Assembly: GCF_036711975.1 (NCBI RefSeq)
Contig: NC_091972.1
Coordinates: forward strand, 32,617,001 to 32,681,000
DNA: 64,000 nucleotides
Reading direction: 5' to 3'
Source of the DNA: Onthophagus taurus
Lineage: Eukaryota; Arthropoda; Insecta; Coleoptera; Scarabaeidae
Shown here: positions 32,341 to 44,760 of the stretch, piece by piece
Position numbering within the stretch: position 1 is the stretch's first letter
Layout: each line of letters opens with the position of its first letter
The notes under the pieces: generated by a model
The model's database searches: none
The model's input: the letters and a program-made list of their open reading frames with translations, nothing else
What the model was told of the DNA's origin: nothing
Made by a program: the position numbers and the translations under genes

Positions 32341-35300
32341 TATGAAACATGAAACCTACAAATTTCTAATGGTCTAGTTGCGCGGAATTTCATGTATATA
32401 CAAGAAAAAGCTGTGAAGATCATAATGTTGCCTTCTAAAAAGAGCAAACTTTACGTAGAAGGTAAAAAACAATTTTTCTGCGACACTCCACGGATATTGA
32501 ATGAATTTTTGGTTCACATTTTGTCTAAAAAAAATCCCTTCTTTACATATTATGGACCATTGTTTTAAAACTACCGAACCGATTGGAAAAAGTATTAACA
32601 ACATTTATTGGCTATACAATACTCTTTAATTTCATGAATAGAACGACCAGATCGGTCATATCTAACTCGAGATATGCTGCAAATAGTCAACTTTGCCCTA
32701 AAAAAAAATCATAGCTCCAAAACATATCCATAGAACAAATTTTAAATGTGATTTTTGGGATTAGGGAACCAAACTACATAAGAAAATACAGTGGCGTCAA
32801 ATGTACATTTTATGATTTTTTTCTGTAGACTAGTGTTATTGAACGCTTAAGAGTAATTAGGAATATTTCGTTCCTCATTGAGGTATTTCCTTTTTTCCTT
32901 CTATAAGTTTTGTCCGCAAATAGCGGATAGTAGATTTTCCAACCTGGCTTTCGTTGGTCTCTCTATAAATTGTTTAGAAGACTTTTTGTTTATGGCTTCT
33001 CGGCATTTATCATAAAATTACACGTTTCTGTTTTGCTGAGTCCAATAGCTTATGACATGTGAAAAATTTTAAAATAGGTACTTACTACTTAACCAAGAAA
33101 ACCAGCAAATTTTGACATAAACCGTGGCGTGCCGCGTGGAATGGTGCATTCTGAGTGTGTGTGCACGCGGTATGTCCCACTCCAGTGGTCAGCACGTCTG
33201 AAATCCTTTTCGGTCCAAGACCTCTGTCTCCTCCGTCAAGTTGATTTTAACTTTCTCAAATCATCAAATCTGTTATAAATTTCGACTCCTTCCCTTCTCT
33301 TCACTGTTAGAATTTACTCTTTTAAACTTCTTTTAATCTCGTACGTTTTCTTGCGGATGATTCCAAAATTGTCTGTGATAACCTCTCCAAGCTCTTCCAA
33401 TTATCTCTCAACAATGCCCTGCTTTTCAACTAACCTCCCCCAGGACCATCATCAGCACTGTGCTGAAGCAGACAACCATAAGTTGGTACATATATAATGA
33501 AGACTCGTCATGTTTTTTTACGTGAATATATAATAATGGCCTCTGTCATTTCCACGACAAATATATTTACTAATTTGGCTATTCTTGGATCTAAAATATT
33601 CTAAAACTTCGCTTGCAATTAAAACAAAAATATATTAAATTTCAAAGAAATTGTGAATAACATCGATGTACTTTAAATTGCACCAAATTATTCAGTAAAC
33701 AATTTTTACCCATAAACTTTTAACATCCGTTATTTTCAAGATGAAATATTCATCGAGGTTGTTAACCAAATTTAGTGAACCAACGGAACATTTCTTTTTA
33801 ATATTCTTTATAGGATATTTCTTGGAAAGCAACGTTAATGTTAACTGTTTTTAAGCTTTATTATTCTTTTATTTTTAAGTTTTAAATTATCATAAATAAC
33901 AATGATGTTCAAAAGAAAAAAGTTTTTGTTGTCATAATCGTTTTAATTTACAATTCAAAAACTTTCTCTGATCTTCAATCAACCAAAACAATCAAATGCA
34001 AATTGATAATGACCGTGCAGAATTTTAATGAATTGGCTTGCGGTTATTCAATAACGTAAATTATGCCTGGTTAAAATGTACGAAATAGATTTATAATAAC
34101 AATTTAAAAAATTGTTGTAAGAAAAATTTTGTGAGGGCGTAAATTATTATTAAAAAAAGTTTTGTGTAAACAAGAATCTGTGTCAACCAGTCAATTGAAC
34201 ATTCTTCTTATCTGCGATTAACTGGGATTTTTTGTCGTATTATTGCGTCTAGTGATCCACGATAGTTGCAAAATCCGCTAGAAATGTTAAGGTTAATTTT
34301 ATTATTTATATGTATATTATGCATTGTCAGATGGTGGACGTGATACGGGCTACAATCTTGTAATATGTATGCGTTATGATGTAATCGTTTGAATTTAGTT
34401 TCAAATTAGATGCGTTTCTACCCGTATTTTAAAAAGATGTGGGCTTTTTCGTATAATTTATTCCATCTAATACCACTCGTGTTAACATCTGTGTTAGTTC
34501 TCTTTACCCAGTTAATTTTAAGTAATCAAAAAATTTTATAAACATGACACTTCTTGTCTTCGCTAAAACATCCTTAAGTCACGACTTGTTCTTTTAAAAG
34601 ATGAATTACCATTCAAAATACTTAACAATACCTAATAAGTCATCTTTAATTTGATCTTTCTTAGATAACGTCATGTCAAAAAAAGAGTAATAATAATTTT
34701 AAAAATGTATACTTTCAATTCATTTTAGAATAATTTTTCAATAAATTCATTTCGTCCGTAAAATTGATGACCCCATTAAAATTTCGTAAAATTATTAGAA
34801 AGCGTAGGCGCGTGTTAAGGAAACAGGAAGTGAATCAAATTAATTGGTTGTGTAACATCTATTACGAAAATTATAAAATAAATAGAAAACTTAAAAAATA
34901 AAAAACGGATATACCATTTCTTTGTATAATTAAGAAATAAACATTTCTCTTATAAATATTTTTTGTAGATATATCATCATTACAATTGAATTCACCTCCT
35001 GGAAATTGTGCAAGTTTTAAAATAATAGCGAGTTACGTTAAAATCAATTGCTTGTTTCACGATAACGTAATAACTCGGTTTTCCATCGAGATTGTTATTA
35101 ATAATGCAATAATAGACGGATAGACGTATCTTGCCTCAAGTTTCGTTGAACCTAACTTACATTGCATCTAGTAGGTTAATCCTCCTGGCGGTTTAGATGG
35201 AACACAATTGTACCAGATATACGTATAATGATTCAATAAAGAGACCTTGTGGAACCGGGTAATGATCCTTTGGACGAGACGCGTTGCACAAGAAAATCAC

Positions 35301-36014
35301 GGTAATTGAAAAACTATCGAGATTATATTAAACTGTTGAGAAATGTTTAAATTTTTATCGTGTTAAAACTTTTTTTTTAAAGTTCATTTTTATTATATCG
35401 GCAATTTGTTTTAATTTTTCGTATTGTTATACCGTTTTTGGTTAAAAAATGTCGATGTTCTTGAAATCTTGTAAAAGTAGAGTTTTGCAAGCACGTCAAA
35501 TGAACAAGAGACCGATGAAACGCAGTTCTCAGCGTTTATGATGCGTGACCGGGTCAAGAAGAATGCAAATAAGGAGTCGAACAAGTGTGTGCGTAGAACA
35601 TTGTGACAGCGGCGATTTATTAATACTGGGGTTTTATATTGTCGTCGTTGTGTAATAATTTTCTTAACCGGATGCTCGCACATCGCTACTGAAGAAGAAC
35701 AAAATTTAAATATAATTTTAGTAAATTGTTGAAAATGATAGATATAATTCGTATTTAGGTAGTTTACAAAATATCAAATTGAAAGTAAAAACGCATTAAA
35801 AGTAAATTGCGGGATATACTGCCACAAACACATCCCATGCTAGTGAGTAAAATCACTCACACTTGTTTATTCGGTAAATGAAAATGTAGGAATGTAATTT
35901 ATTAATTTCAGACCTATGTGAACTTTTGATCCTAACAATTTCTTACTTGGATAAGTCCAACTACTTATTGTCTATCTTATAAAATTATGAGTTATGAAAC
36001 TGAATAAGCTAAAC
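32341..36014. other. 3.7-kb stretch without a supportable gene
   Basis: AT-rich DNA. Short open frames exist but none shows codon structure, domains or splice context. No tRNA, long repeat or transposon end was recognised, though repeat-like words recur up to about 32900. Confidence 0.4.
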
Positions 36015-36017
36015 TTA

Positions 36018-36660
36018 CAAGGGAAGTGTCACAACTGTGTCTCACCGATTTCGATGCAATTTGGTACAGTCATAGAATGGGCCAAAATAAGGTTCGCACA
36101 TTTTTTTATACGTGCGGTAAAAGCCCCTGGGGCGAGTTATAGGGGTTGAAAGTTTGGAGAAAAAGTACGTTTTCACTTATATTTTGAAAACGAAAAGTGC
36201 TATCAAAATTTGGTAAATTGTAACTGATATTCATTTTAAAAGAGCTTTCTTTTGATGTGTCACACATATAGCAGAGGGTTAAAAAGGGCGAACTACCCCT
36301 ATTTTTTTGGAATTATTTAAAAACCACCCTATCGATTTTGGCGGCATTAAGTATACTTCTAGTGCGTTCAAAAATATTAGTTAAGGGTTTTTTCCCATTC
36401 GCCCTAGATCAACCCCAGCGAAGTTACGGGGGTTAACATGTAAGCACTTTTCGTAAGAATGATGTGATAAAATTGTCAGGTATTTTGAAAATACTTTAAA
36501 CAAAACCGTAAATTAGTCGCACAATAAAATGTTTAGTGTAAAATAAGGCATAATACACCATATAGGGGTTGTTGGGGTTATCCACCCCCTTAAAAATTAA
36601 TTCTATCCCGGGCGTTATTTGTCGATTACGGCGAAATTTGGTACTGTGTTTGTTTTATAT
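36018..36660. repeat. Left terminal inverted repeat of copy 1
   Basis: 643 bp matching the reverse complement of 38757-39398 up to TGTTTGTTTTATAT, with roughly 5% differences by eye (for example TAGATCAACCCCAG versus TAGATCATCCCCAG read on the same strand). Confidence 0.85.
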
Positions 36661-36981
36661 TTGAAGTAAAAATTTTTGAAAATGGTTATAAGGGTTACAA
36701 ATTAGGGGTAGTTTTTTGTTTATACCTCGAAGATGAAAACTGCCATCGTAACTGTGGTATTGTTTTTTAAAAATCTATCTATCGATGTTCCACGAGGTAA
36801 ACTACCCTCATTTTCTTTAAATAATAAATATAAAACTACTAGATAAATAAGATATTTTATTTATTTATGAGTTAAAAAGCAACTGACAAAAAAAATAGTT
36901 CAATATACCAAAGAAGTTTATTCTACATTACTAATTGACGTTTTTTATGTATTATATTAATTTTCAATATTAAATTTATTT

Positions 36982-38571
36982 TTATTCTACGTAGTGTTGG
37001 CAAAAATGAAAGTCGTGGAAAAAATGTTTTAAACATAAGGATTTTTTACACCATGCACATGTTATGACCGCTATATCCCCACAGATATCACACGTTGGCT
37101 TCTCACTCGAAAAGCAAACTTCCACGGGATTTTCAAAATGGTCTGGTCTCTCCTCTATATAGCCACTTGCAAACCATGCGTATTTAAAAACATTTATAAA
37201 CCGAGGGGAAGCCAACTGGTTATGCGTCAACGATTGCAATTTTAATATGTTATCCCTCTGATGTAAATTGACATCATACTGGTAAAGAATAATCTGATCA
37301 GAGAATCTTCTAATAAAATTTTTCCATATTCTGAAACCAAATACATCTAGGGGCTGTATTTGACCTGTTGTCCCTGCAGGTATAGATAAATGTTTAAAAT
37401 TAGTACCTGATGGAGTTATTTCACTAATAACTTCAGGACAATGGCCACTCCAAGAATCTAATAATAATAATGATTTAGAACCAGTATTTGGAAAATATAC
37501 ATTTTGGAGCCAATTTTTCATGTGTTCTGAAGTTAACTTTCCAGATTTTGATGCCAAAACGTATATATTGTCTGCTTTAAACATTGTATTTGCTACCCTC
37601 GGTCCAAAGCTGCCAGAGGGTTCTTTTAAAACAATAAAAAGTGGAGAAAGAAGTTTCCCATCAGCAGATATTACGGGTTGAATTGTGTAACTGTGCGTTG
37701 TAGATGACACCGACTGGACCACACTTTCTACGGTTTTAACTCCTAAATCGCTTAATGTTCTTCCCGAATGGAATTCCAAGTTAAAACCGCTCTGATCCGA
37801 ATTGTAGGTGTTTTCAGGTCCATATATTTGGATTTGTAGCTTTGCCTCTTTAACGAAATCTTTTGCTAAAGTTTTTACTCGATCAACATTTCCAATTTGT
37901 TTTTGGGATAGAAATTTTGTTATTTTTCGGCTTACTAACCGATTTGCTTTCTTAAAACGTTGCACCCAGCTATGAGATGCTTTGAACAGTTGAGGAGATA
38001 AATTCTTTTCATTTCTAGCTTGTATAGCCCATCTGCGTATATCAATATCATGTAGTGGCAATTTATTATCTACGGCGGCTCTCGCTTGATTAATTACAAA
38101 TTCGGTAATTTCTGCTAATTTTTCTTTGTATGTCCCTCTTTCTTCAATATATTTAGACCATCTGTGCAATTGGGTCTTTGACGTTACTTTTCGGTATTTG
38201 TTTTTTACGGTTTCTAGTTTCAAATAACCTTTCTTCCCACTTGTCCAGTAATTTACCGCCTCTAATTTGTACTCGTAGTCGATGTCATCCTTCAATGGAC
38301 AATGAGCATCAGTATCTTCTACAAACCTGTCAGTTGTATCCTGGTCTTCAATAATTTGCTGACCGTCATTGATGCCATTGGATGAATCGAAAATTAATAC
38401 AGTTTCGTCTTCAATTTGCATATTGTAGTCTTCCATACTTTCCATTAAAATACGCTGTATATTTTCTTTTAAACTAACTTCTGCTTCATTTACAGGAGTC
38501 TGGGGAATATTCATAACAGTAAAAACTGTCATTAGCAAATTTAAAACGTTTATTGGGTTTATTGTAACCAT
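36982..38571 (-). CDS. pogo-like CENP-B/DDE transposase with C-terminal zinc module (copy 1)
   Basis: 529 aa. N-terminal acidic leader (~30-100). A first helix-turn-helix follows (YKLEAVNYWTSG to TQLHRWSKYI, ~100-142), then a CENP-B-type DNA-binding region (~170-225: IDIRRWAIQARNE, SHSWVQRFKK, VSRKITKF). The DDE_1 nuclease core has NSDQSG (Asp259), LLLDSWSGH (Asp372) and QPLDV (Asp409), so spacing is DD36D. It ends with a Cys/His cluster, CDIC-x7-CAWC-x4-C-x2-H (494-516), then HDFHFCQH. Expected role: binding the long inverted repeats and cut-and-paste in the nucleus. All three Asp are present. The ATG at 38571 is the first in frame. Related proteins are predicted in other insects; a named superfamily is not assigned. 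Confidence 0.88.
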   Translation of the reverse strand: MVTINPINVLNLLMTVFTVMNIPQTPVNEAEVSLKENIQRILMESMEDYNMQIEDETVLIFDSSNGINDGQQIIEDQDTTDRFVEDTDAHCPLKDDIDYEYKLEAVNYWTSGKKGYLKLETVKNKYRKVTSKTQLHRWSKYIEERGTYKEKLAEITEFVINQARAAVDNKLPLHDIDIRRWAIQARNEKNLSPQLFKASHSWVQRFKKANRLVSRKITKFLSQKQIGNVDRVKTLAKDFVKEAKLQIQIYGPENTYNSDQSGFNLEFHSGRTLSDLGVKTVESVVQSVSSTTHSYTIQPVISADGKLLSPLFIVLKEPSGSFGPRVANTMFKADNIYVLASKSGKLTSEHMKNWLQNVYFPNTGSKSLLLLDSWSGHCPEVISEITPSGTNFKHLSIPAGTTGQIQPLDVFGFRIWKNFIRRFSDQIILYQYDVNLHQRDNILKLQSLTHNQLASPRFINVFKYAWFASGYIEERPDHFENPVEVCFSSEKPTCDICGDIAVITCAWCKKSLCLKHFFHDFHFCQHYVE

Positions 38572-38756
38572 TGCTTCTGTCAGTTGCTCTGAAACTAAAA
38601 TCTACCCACTGGGCACACGTTCTTTTATACTAGAAAAAACTATTTTGAGAAATGACCTTTAGCAAGCGGCACTAAAAAAACAAATATTGTGCCAAAATTT
38701 TTTTGGTAGGTGTATTTTTGGCAACATTATGTAGAATAAAAATAAACTAATAAACT

Positions 38757-39398
38757 ATATAAAACAAACACAGTACCAAATTTCGCCGTAATCAACAAGT
38801 AATGCCCGGGATAGAATTAATTTTTAAGGGGGTGGTTAACCCCAACCACCCCTAAATGGTGTATTATGCCTTATTTTACATTAAACATTTTATTGTGCGA
38901 CTAATTTACGGTTTTGTTAAAGTATTTTCAAAATACCTGACAATTTTATCACATCATTCTTACGAAAAGTGGTTACATGTTAACCCCCGTAACTTCGCTG
39001 GGGATGATCTAGAGCGAATGGGAAAAAACCCTTAACTAATATTTTTGAACGTGCTGGAAGTATACTTAATGCCGCCAAAATCGATAGGGTGGTTTTTAAA
39101 TAATTCCAAAAAAATAGGGGTAGTTCGCCCTTCTTAACCCTCTGGTATATGTGTGATACATCAAAAGAAAGCTCTTTTAAAATGAATATCAGTTACAATT
39201 TACCAAATTTTGATAGCACTTTTCATTTTTAAAATATAAGTGAAAACGTACTTTTTCTCCAAACTTTCAACCCCTATAACTCGCCCCAGGGGCTTTTACC
39301 GCACGTATAAAAAAATGTACGAACCTTATTTTGGCCCATTCTATGACTGTACCAAATTGCATCGAAATCGGTGAGACACAGTTGTGACACTTCCCTTG
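38757..39398. repeat. Right terminal inverted repeat of copy 1
   Basis: 642 bp partner of 36018-36660. The transposase start codon lies ~185 bp inside it, so transcription probably begins in or near this repeat. Confidence 0.85.
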
Positions 39399-39699
39399 TT
39401 AGATAAAGACAAAAATAAACTATTTAAGCTCGTTACTACCATCTCCTGGTTAAGCTATCTAAGGGATTATTACCACGGTTACGGCTATTTTACGCGCTCT
39501 GATTGGCTAGTAGATGGGTATATCTATAAGATAAATTTATCTAAAAGATGGTAGTAATGGACCTTAAAGATTTTGAAACGAGTTAGTTTCAAGCAGTTTT
39601 ACTGATTCTTCTGATGACTAAAAGGCTCCTAAAAGATTGTATCCCAAGCCAGGCAAACAGAGCAGTCTTATATCTAATTACCTCTTACCGACTCTCTCA

Positions 39700-42600
39700 A
39701 AAGAAGAGAACATAAAGTTTTGAATTATCCTGTCCTTATCCTTGGTGATTTTAATTTGCCTGAATATATTAAGGCACCTGATATGTCAACCAAATGTGCA
39801 AAAACGGAGTTATTTCGTAACTTTTGTGATTTTCTGGACCTTCGCCAACTCAATCATGTACTGAACTGTGACAATCGTCTATTGGATTTGGTTCTGACAA
39901 ATACTGACCATCAGTTTGATCTTGTTCATGATGATTGTCCCTTCGTCTACGAGGATCAGTACCATCCTGCCTTAGATATTACAATGAATTTACTGACGGC
40001 AAATGATGGTTTGCCGAACTTTCCGTCTTTGGGTGGTCGATATAATTTTCGAAGGGCCAACTTTCCTGGCATGTATGATAAACTACTTTACACGGATTGG
40101 TCTTTTCTAAATGTGGAGGTTAATGCGGATGATGCTTTGCGAGCTTTTTATAAAAAGTTGTATGAGATCTTGGATTTATTTGTTCCTAAGAGGTTGAGTC
40201 GTGGATCCTCATACCCTATTTGGTACACCCCAGAAATTAAGCGGCTATTAAAGTTGAAAGAGTATTATAGGAGGAAGTGGAGGAGAAGCAATAGTGCTTT
40301 CTATTCAGCGGAATATAAAAGACTGAGATGTTTGACTAAACAGAAAATCTCTGTTGCGTATACTTCCTTTACTATTAGTGCTGAACAATCGCTTAATTCT
40401 GATCCCCGTAACTTTTGGAATTATATAAGACAGAAAACAACGACTTCTCGACTTCCTGGAAAAATGATGCGTGATAAGTCCACCTACACTGATCCTGAAA
40501 AAATAGTTAATGCTTTTGCAGATCAATTCTCTGGAGTATATTCTGGTGTCTCTGCTTATAACATGGTTGATGTACACTCTACGTATCCTCCAGTATTTGT
40601 TGCCGATGTCACCGAAGAAGAGGTTCTTCATTTCCTAAAAAGGTTACCTAATAAATTTACTGCTGGTAATGATATAATAATAATAATGCCTTTATTAACC
40701 CTTACAATTAGTGTACAAGTATAAAAAAAACAAAATACAAAAACATAATAATAATAAGAAATAAGTATAATGTTACAAAAACAAAATTACAAAGGTCTGC
40801 TCTTCCCCCAGTCCCCATAAACACAACATATTGCTTCTAAGTAAGCAAGTAGTGAAAATGAATACAGCGCACAAGACAAAAAATACAAAAAACAAAAATT
40901 GAATGCATGAATAAAGCAAATAACAAATAAAAATTAAAATTTTACTCTATAAAACCTAAATTGATTCCATCTGCCGCTCACAGAGATATCGCTTGTATTT
41001 ATATTTAAAACTCGACAGGCTCAATATTTTTAATGAACGAGGAAGGGTATTCCAAAAGTTTGTCACACAATAAGTGAAAGAATTCCGAAATGACGCCGAC
41101 GCGTGACGAGGAACTGCAAGTGCATCTTTTCGACGAATATTGATATTGTGGATGTCAGTACGATACGATATCTTCTTGCTCAGATAAACAGGTGTTTTTT
41201 TATTTAAAATTTTAAAATAAACTACTCCCCTGTGATAAATGATTCTGTTATACCTATTTAGCCACCCACATTCTTTTAACTTATGTGAAATTCTGCAGCA
41301 CTTTCGAATTCCATAAATTAGTCTTAAGCACCCATTTTGGACATACTGCACCCGCCTTCGATTGTCCCCAGTTATGCAAGCACCATAGACCGAGTCACAA
41401 TGATTAAAATTGGATAAAATCAAAGAATCAGTCAGTAATCTTTTACTGTTCTCATTTAATACATGCCGATATGGATAAAGGGATTTTAATACGCAATATG
41501 ATTTCTGTAGTAACTTGTTTATATGTGAATTAAATTTTAAATCATCATCTATTAACAAACCCAAATTTTTCACAGTACGTACGTGTTGTAGTTCTTGATT
41601 ATTTACACAAATTTTAAGATTGTCATCAACAAATTTCCTATGATTTCTGTTACCAAATACTATCACATTAGATTTGCTGGAGTTTACTTTTAAGCCATGC
41701 GCCTCAGAAGTGTCAACAAGTGATTGCACATCAGAATTTATTTTGACAGCAGCAACATTAGTCTCGGTGTGAGGAAATGATATTAATAACTGAGTATCAT
41801 CAGCATAAGCATGATATTCACAATGTTTCAAGCCCCTGTAGAACATACTAGTATAAACGATGAATAACAAAGGACCACATATACTGCCCTGAGGAACTCC
41901 TTTAGAGACAAATTCTGGTTTAGATAATGAGCCTTTAACTTTCGTATGTTGCCTTCTGTTCAGAAGATAATGTTTAAAAAAATCAATTGCCGTCTGACGA
42001 AAGACCAATGTAGTGCATAATTCTTAACAACAAATGATGATTTATCATATCGAATGCTTTGGAATAATCTAATAATATCATTGCATGCATATTTCCCTTG
42101 TCGACACTCCGCAACACACCGTCCACAACATCCATTAGTACAGTATTGCAACTATGACCCGGTCTAAACCCTGACTGATTATCAGGTATGATGTCATAAA
42201 GCAATAGGTGTTCACGCAACTGAGAACAAACCATTTTTTCTAGTGTTTTAGAAAGAGCAGGTAAAATACTTATAGGTCTAAAATCAGTATAGCACTTAGG
42301 AGAGTTAACTTTCGGCAATGGAGTGACTATAGAAGTCTTCCAACAGTCAGGGAAAACGGCTTCCAAGAGACATGTATTAATGATATGCGTAATCATATCT
42401 AATAAGAATGGACACGACATTTCTATTGTATTTATGCCAAGAAGATCGCTTCCAACGGCATTGGAGTGAATACATGATATAACTTTAGAAACTTCACTCG
42501 GTGTTACAGTATGAAAAGCAAACAATTCTTTAAAATTTCGTAACGTAGTGTTGTTATAATATTGTAATAAGTCATGATCGATGTTATTATTTGAATTGTT

Positions 42601-44204
42601 CAGGAAATAATTATTGAATTCATCTGCATCACACAAACGTTCAGGAACAGAAGGTCTATGCTTACGCCCACTGTCCAACTTATTATATGTTTTCCATAAA
42701 TCGCGAGTATTTTTATTTTGAAAAATAGTATTCATGTAAACCCTCTGTTCCCTACGTACCGCGGATGTAACATAGTTCCTTAGCGACTTATAGTATTCCC
42801 AATGTTCTTGTGCCTTAGTATGATGATCTTCCTGCATTTTTCATTCGTGATTGCTGTGCAGTTTTTGCAATTCCGCTTCATTTAATAATTAACCTATCCT
42901 TAAGCACTTGCTCGTTTCCTAAACTTTGGAAGCGCTCACGCATTGTTCCTGTATTCAAGCATGGCGAACGTACCAACATTACTGATTATCGACCAATATC
43001 GTTATTGTCCAATTTCGCTAAGGTATTTGAACAGATTATTTACAAGATGATTTATCCACAGGTTCAGTCATTTGTGTCACCATATCAACATGGGTTTATC
43101 AAGCGTCGTTCGACCATTACCAACCTCGCGGTGGTTACTGAGGTAATTTGTGAATCTTTGGATAGGGGCGGTCAGGTAGATGTGGTATACACTGATTTTT
43201 CTAAAGCATTCGACATGATTCATCATGACGTCCTCTTGTATAAACTTAGTGCTTTTGGCTTATCTCCTAAGTTTATGAAACTATTTGCCTCTTACCTATC
43301 GGGTCGTATAAATTATGTGTACTACAACGATTATACGTCTATGGAGTTCATGGCTAGGTCTGGTGTTCCTCAGGGCTCAAATCTAGGCCCCCTACTATTT
43401 GTTATCTTCTTGAATGACCTTCTAGACAAATTTTCATCAAGCGTACTAGCTTATGCGGATGATCTGAAACTTTCCGACCTATTTTTGCGGACCGTGATGT
43501 TGTCAGTCTTCAGTCGGATTTCGACGTCTTGGTGGAATGGTGTAACCGTTATCAGCTAAAGATTAATGCCAATAAGTGCGATGCGGTTAGTTTTACACGC
43601 AAGCTGTCTCCTCTTCCATCTTCTTATTATATAGAAGGTGTTCTTCTTGAGAAACTATCTACAATCAAGGATCTGGGAGTAACTTTTGACCGCAAATTGT
43701 CTTTTGTAATTTGGTCGCCACATTATGTATGTCATAGACTTATATTGGAGAGAATTCAGAGCAGATTTCTCAAATATTTGTCTCTACGCCTGGACGGATC
43801 ATACCCGGATCGTGGAATGGATTACGCATCCCTGCTGCGGCGTCACAACTTTTCTGCACTAGACGTAAGAAGAGATGACCAGTGCATCAAGTTTTTGCAG
43901 AAGTTAGTACAAGGTGAATTGGATTGTGGTTGGTTGTTGTCGCGGATCATTTTCGCGGTGCTTACGCTTACAACACGTAGTACAAATCAGTTTTATTTGA
44001 GGAATTGCAGATCCAATGTTTTAGCCAACTCCCCGGTGCAGAGGATGTGTAAACTAACTAACAATCAATAATAGTGTAAGAATGTTTATGTGAATTATAT
44101 TTGTTTTATGGCATGTGTTATTTCTTATTTTCTTTTTCTTGTAATATTGTCCTGTAATTGATCTTTGTTGGGCAATAAAGTGAATTATTATTATTATTAT
44201 TAAA
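39700..44204 (+). pseudogene. Non-LTR retrotransposon (endonuclease + RT), split by a nested insertion
   Basis: 5'-truncated. The first part (39720-40673) has the end of the endonuclease (YPVLILGDFNLP, DLVLTNTD) and the linker up to LKRLPNKFTAGND. After an inserted element (40674-42819) it resumes at PAFFIRDCCAVFAI (42831) with RT blocks DYRPISLLSNFAKVFEQII, DVVYTDFSKAFD, SGVPQGSNLGPLLF and catalytic AYADDLKL (43449). A frameshift follows near 43470, then a C-terminal domain with a small deletion to 44071. The 3' end is an (ATT)n run at about 44190. Jockey/CR1-type by motif. Frameshift and insertion make it inactive. Confidence 0.85.
40674..42819 (-). mobile_element. Non-LTR retrotransposon, 5'-truncated, nested inside another
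   Basis: 2146 bp inserted in reverse orientation, flanked by ATGAT at 40669-40673 and 42820-42824. The minus strand encodes the linker (EHWEYYKSLRNYVTSAVRRE), RT blocks DFRPISILPALSKTLEKMV, MILLDYSKAFDMINH and, after one frameshift near 42000, KGVPQGSICGPLLFIVY and HAYADDTQLLISF, then a complete C-terminal domain ending CERQMESI at 40956. The 3' end is an (ATT)n run. Only one frameshift breaks the RT, so this is a young copy. The 5' truncation is typical of incomplete target-primed reverse transcription. Confidence 0.88.
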
Positions 44205-44224
44205 ATTGTTTGACAAAGTTATAA

Positions 44225-44760
44225 TACGAAGATTTGGGAAAGAAATGTTATCTCAAACATACGTTTGGTTTTCGAACGGGTCATTCAGCGACCCACCAGT
44301 TGGTGCGTGTTACATAATTCATTGAGAAAGGTTTTGAAACTATCGTCTTTTTAGATGTAGGTAAAGCCTTTGATACAGTTTGGACGGAGGGATAAAAATT
44401 CAAACTATTGCATGTAGGTCTAGATGACTATATTACCGCAATTCTTATGTCATATCTTCAAGAACGAACTTTTTGTGTGAGAATAAATAGGACCTATTCA
44501 GATACAAGATGTATTAGAGCAGAAGTTCCTCAAGGAGGTATATTGTCACCAACCTTATTTAATATATTTATGCATGATATAAAGTGCCAACTATGCACTA
44601 AAAAAGCTCTGTTTGCTGACGATATGTTAATTATGACCCAAGGTAGTGATTTGAAAGAAGAAATGGCTTACTAAACGGTCCTTAACACCTGAATGAAGAC
44701 AAATGTGAATAAATTAGATTCCCTCGGAAAGTTACTCTGTTCCTTAGTGAATTTAGTCGT
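44225..44760 (+). pseudogene. Jockey-like reverse transcriptase fragment
   Basis: FGFRTGHSATHQLVRVT, then FIEKGFETIVFLDVGKAFDT and, past a stop, AEVPQGGILSPTLFNIFMHD and LFADDMLIM. These are RT blocks 2-5 including the catalytic FADD. Stops interrupt it at both ends. It is from a different lineage than its two neighbours. Confidence 0.75.

Larger units (their letters stand above)
36018..39398 (-). mobile_element. 3381-bp DNA transposon with 640-bp inverted repeats, copy 1
   Basis: The ends read CAAGGGAAGTGTCACAACTG inward from both sides and are flanked by TTA at 36015-36017 and 39399-39401. The inverted repeats extend ~640 bp (36018-36660 and 38757-39398), with scattered differences. One intact transposase gene fills the centre on the minus strand. 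A second copy of exactly the same length lies at 45992-49372 in the same orientation. The one difference I found is T37927 versus A47901, which is synonymous; I did not align every base. Near-identity, intact ORF and clean target duplications argue for recent transposition. Confidence 0.92.

Noticed and set aside
35411..35683. 90-codon open frame on the minus strand
   Set aside because: No domain, no conserved motif, no splice or promoter context; composition fits chance in AT-rich DNA.
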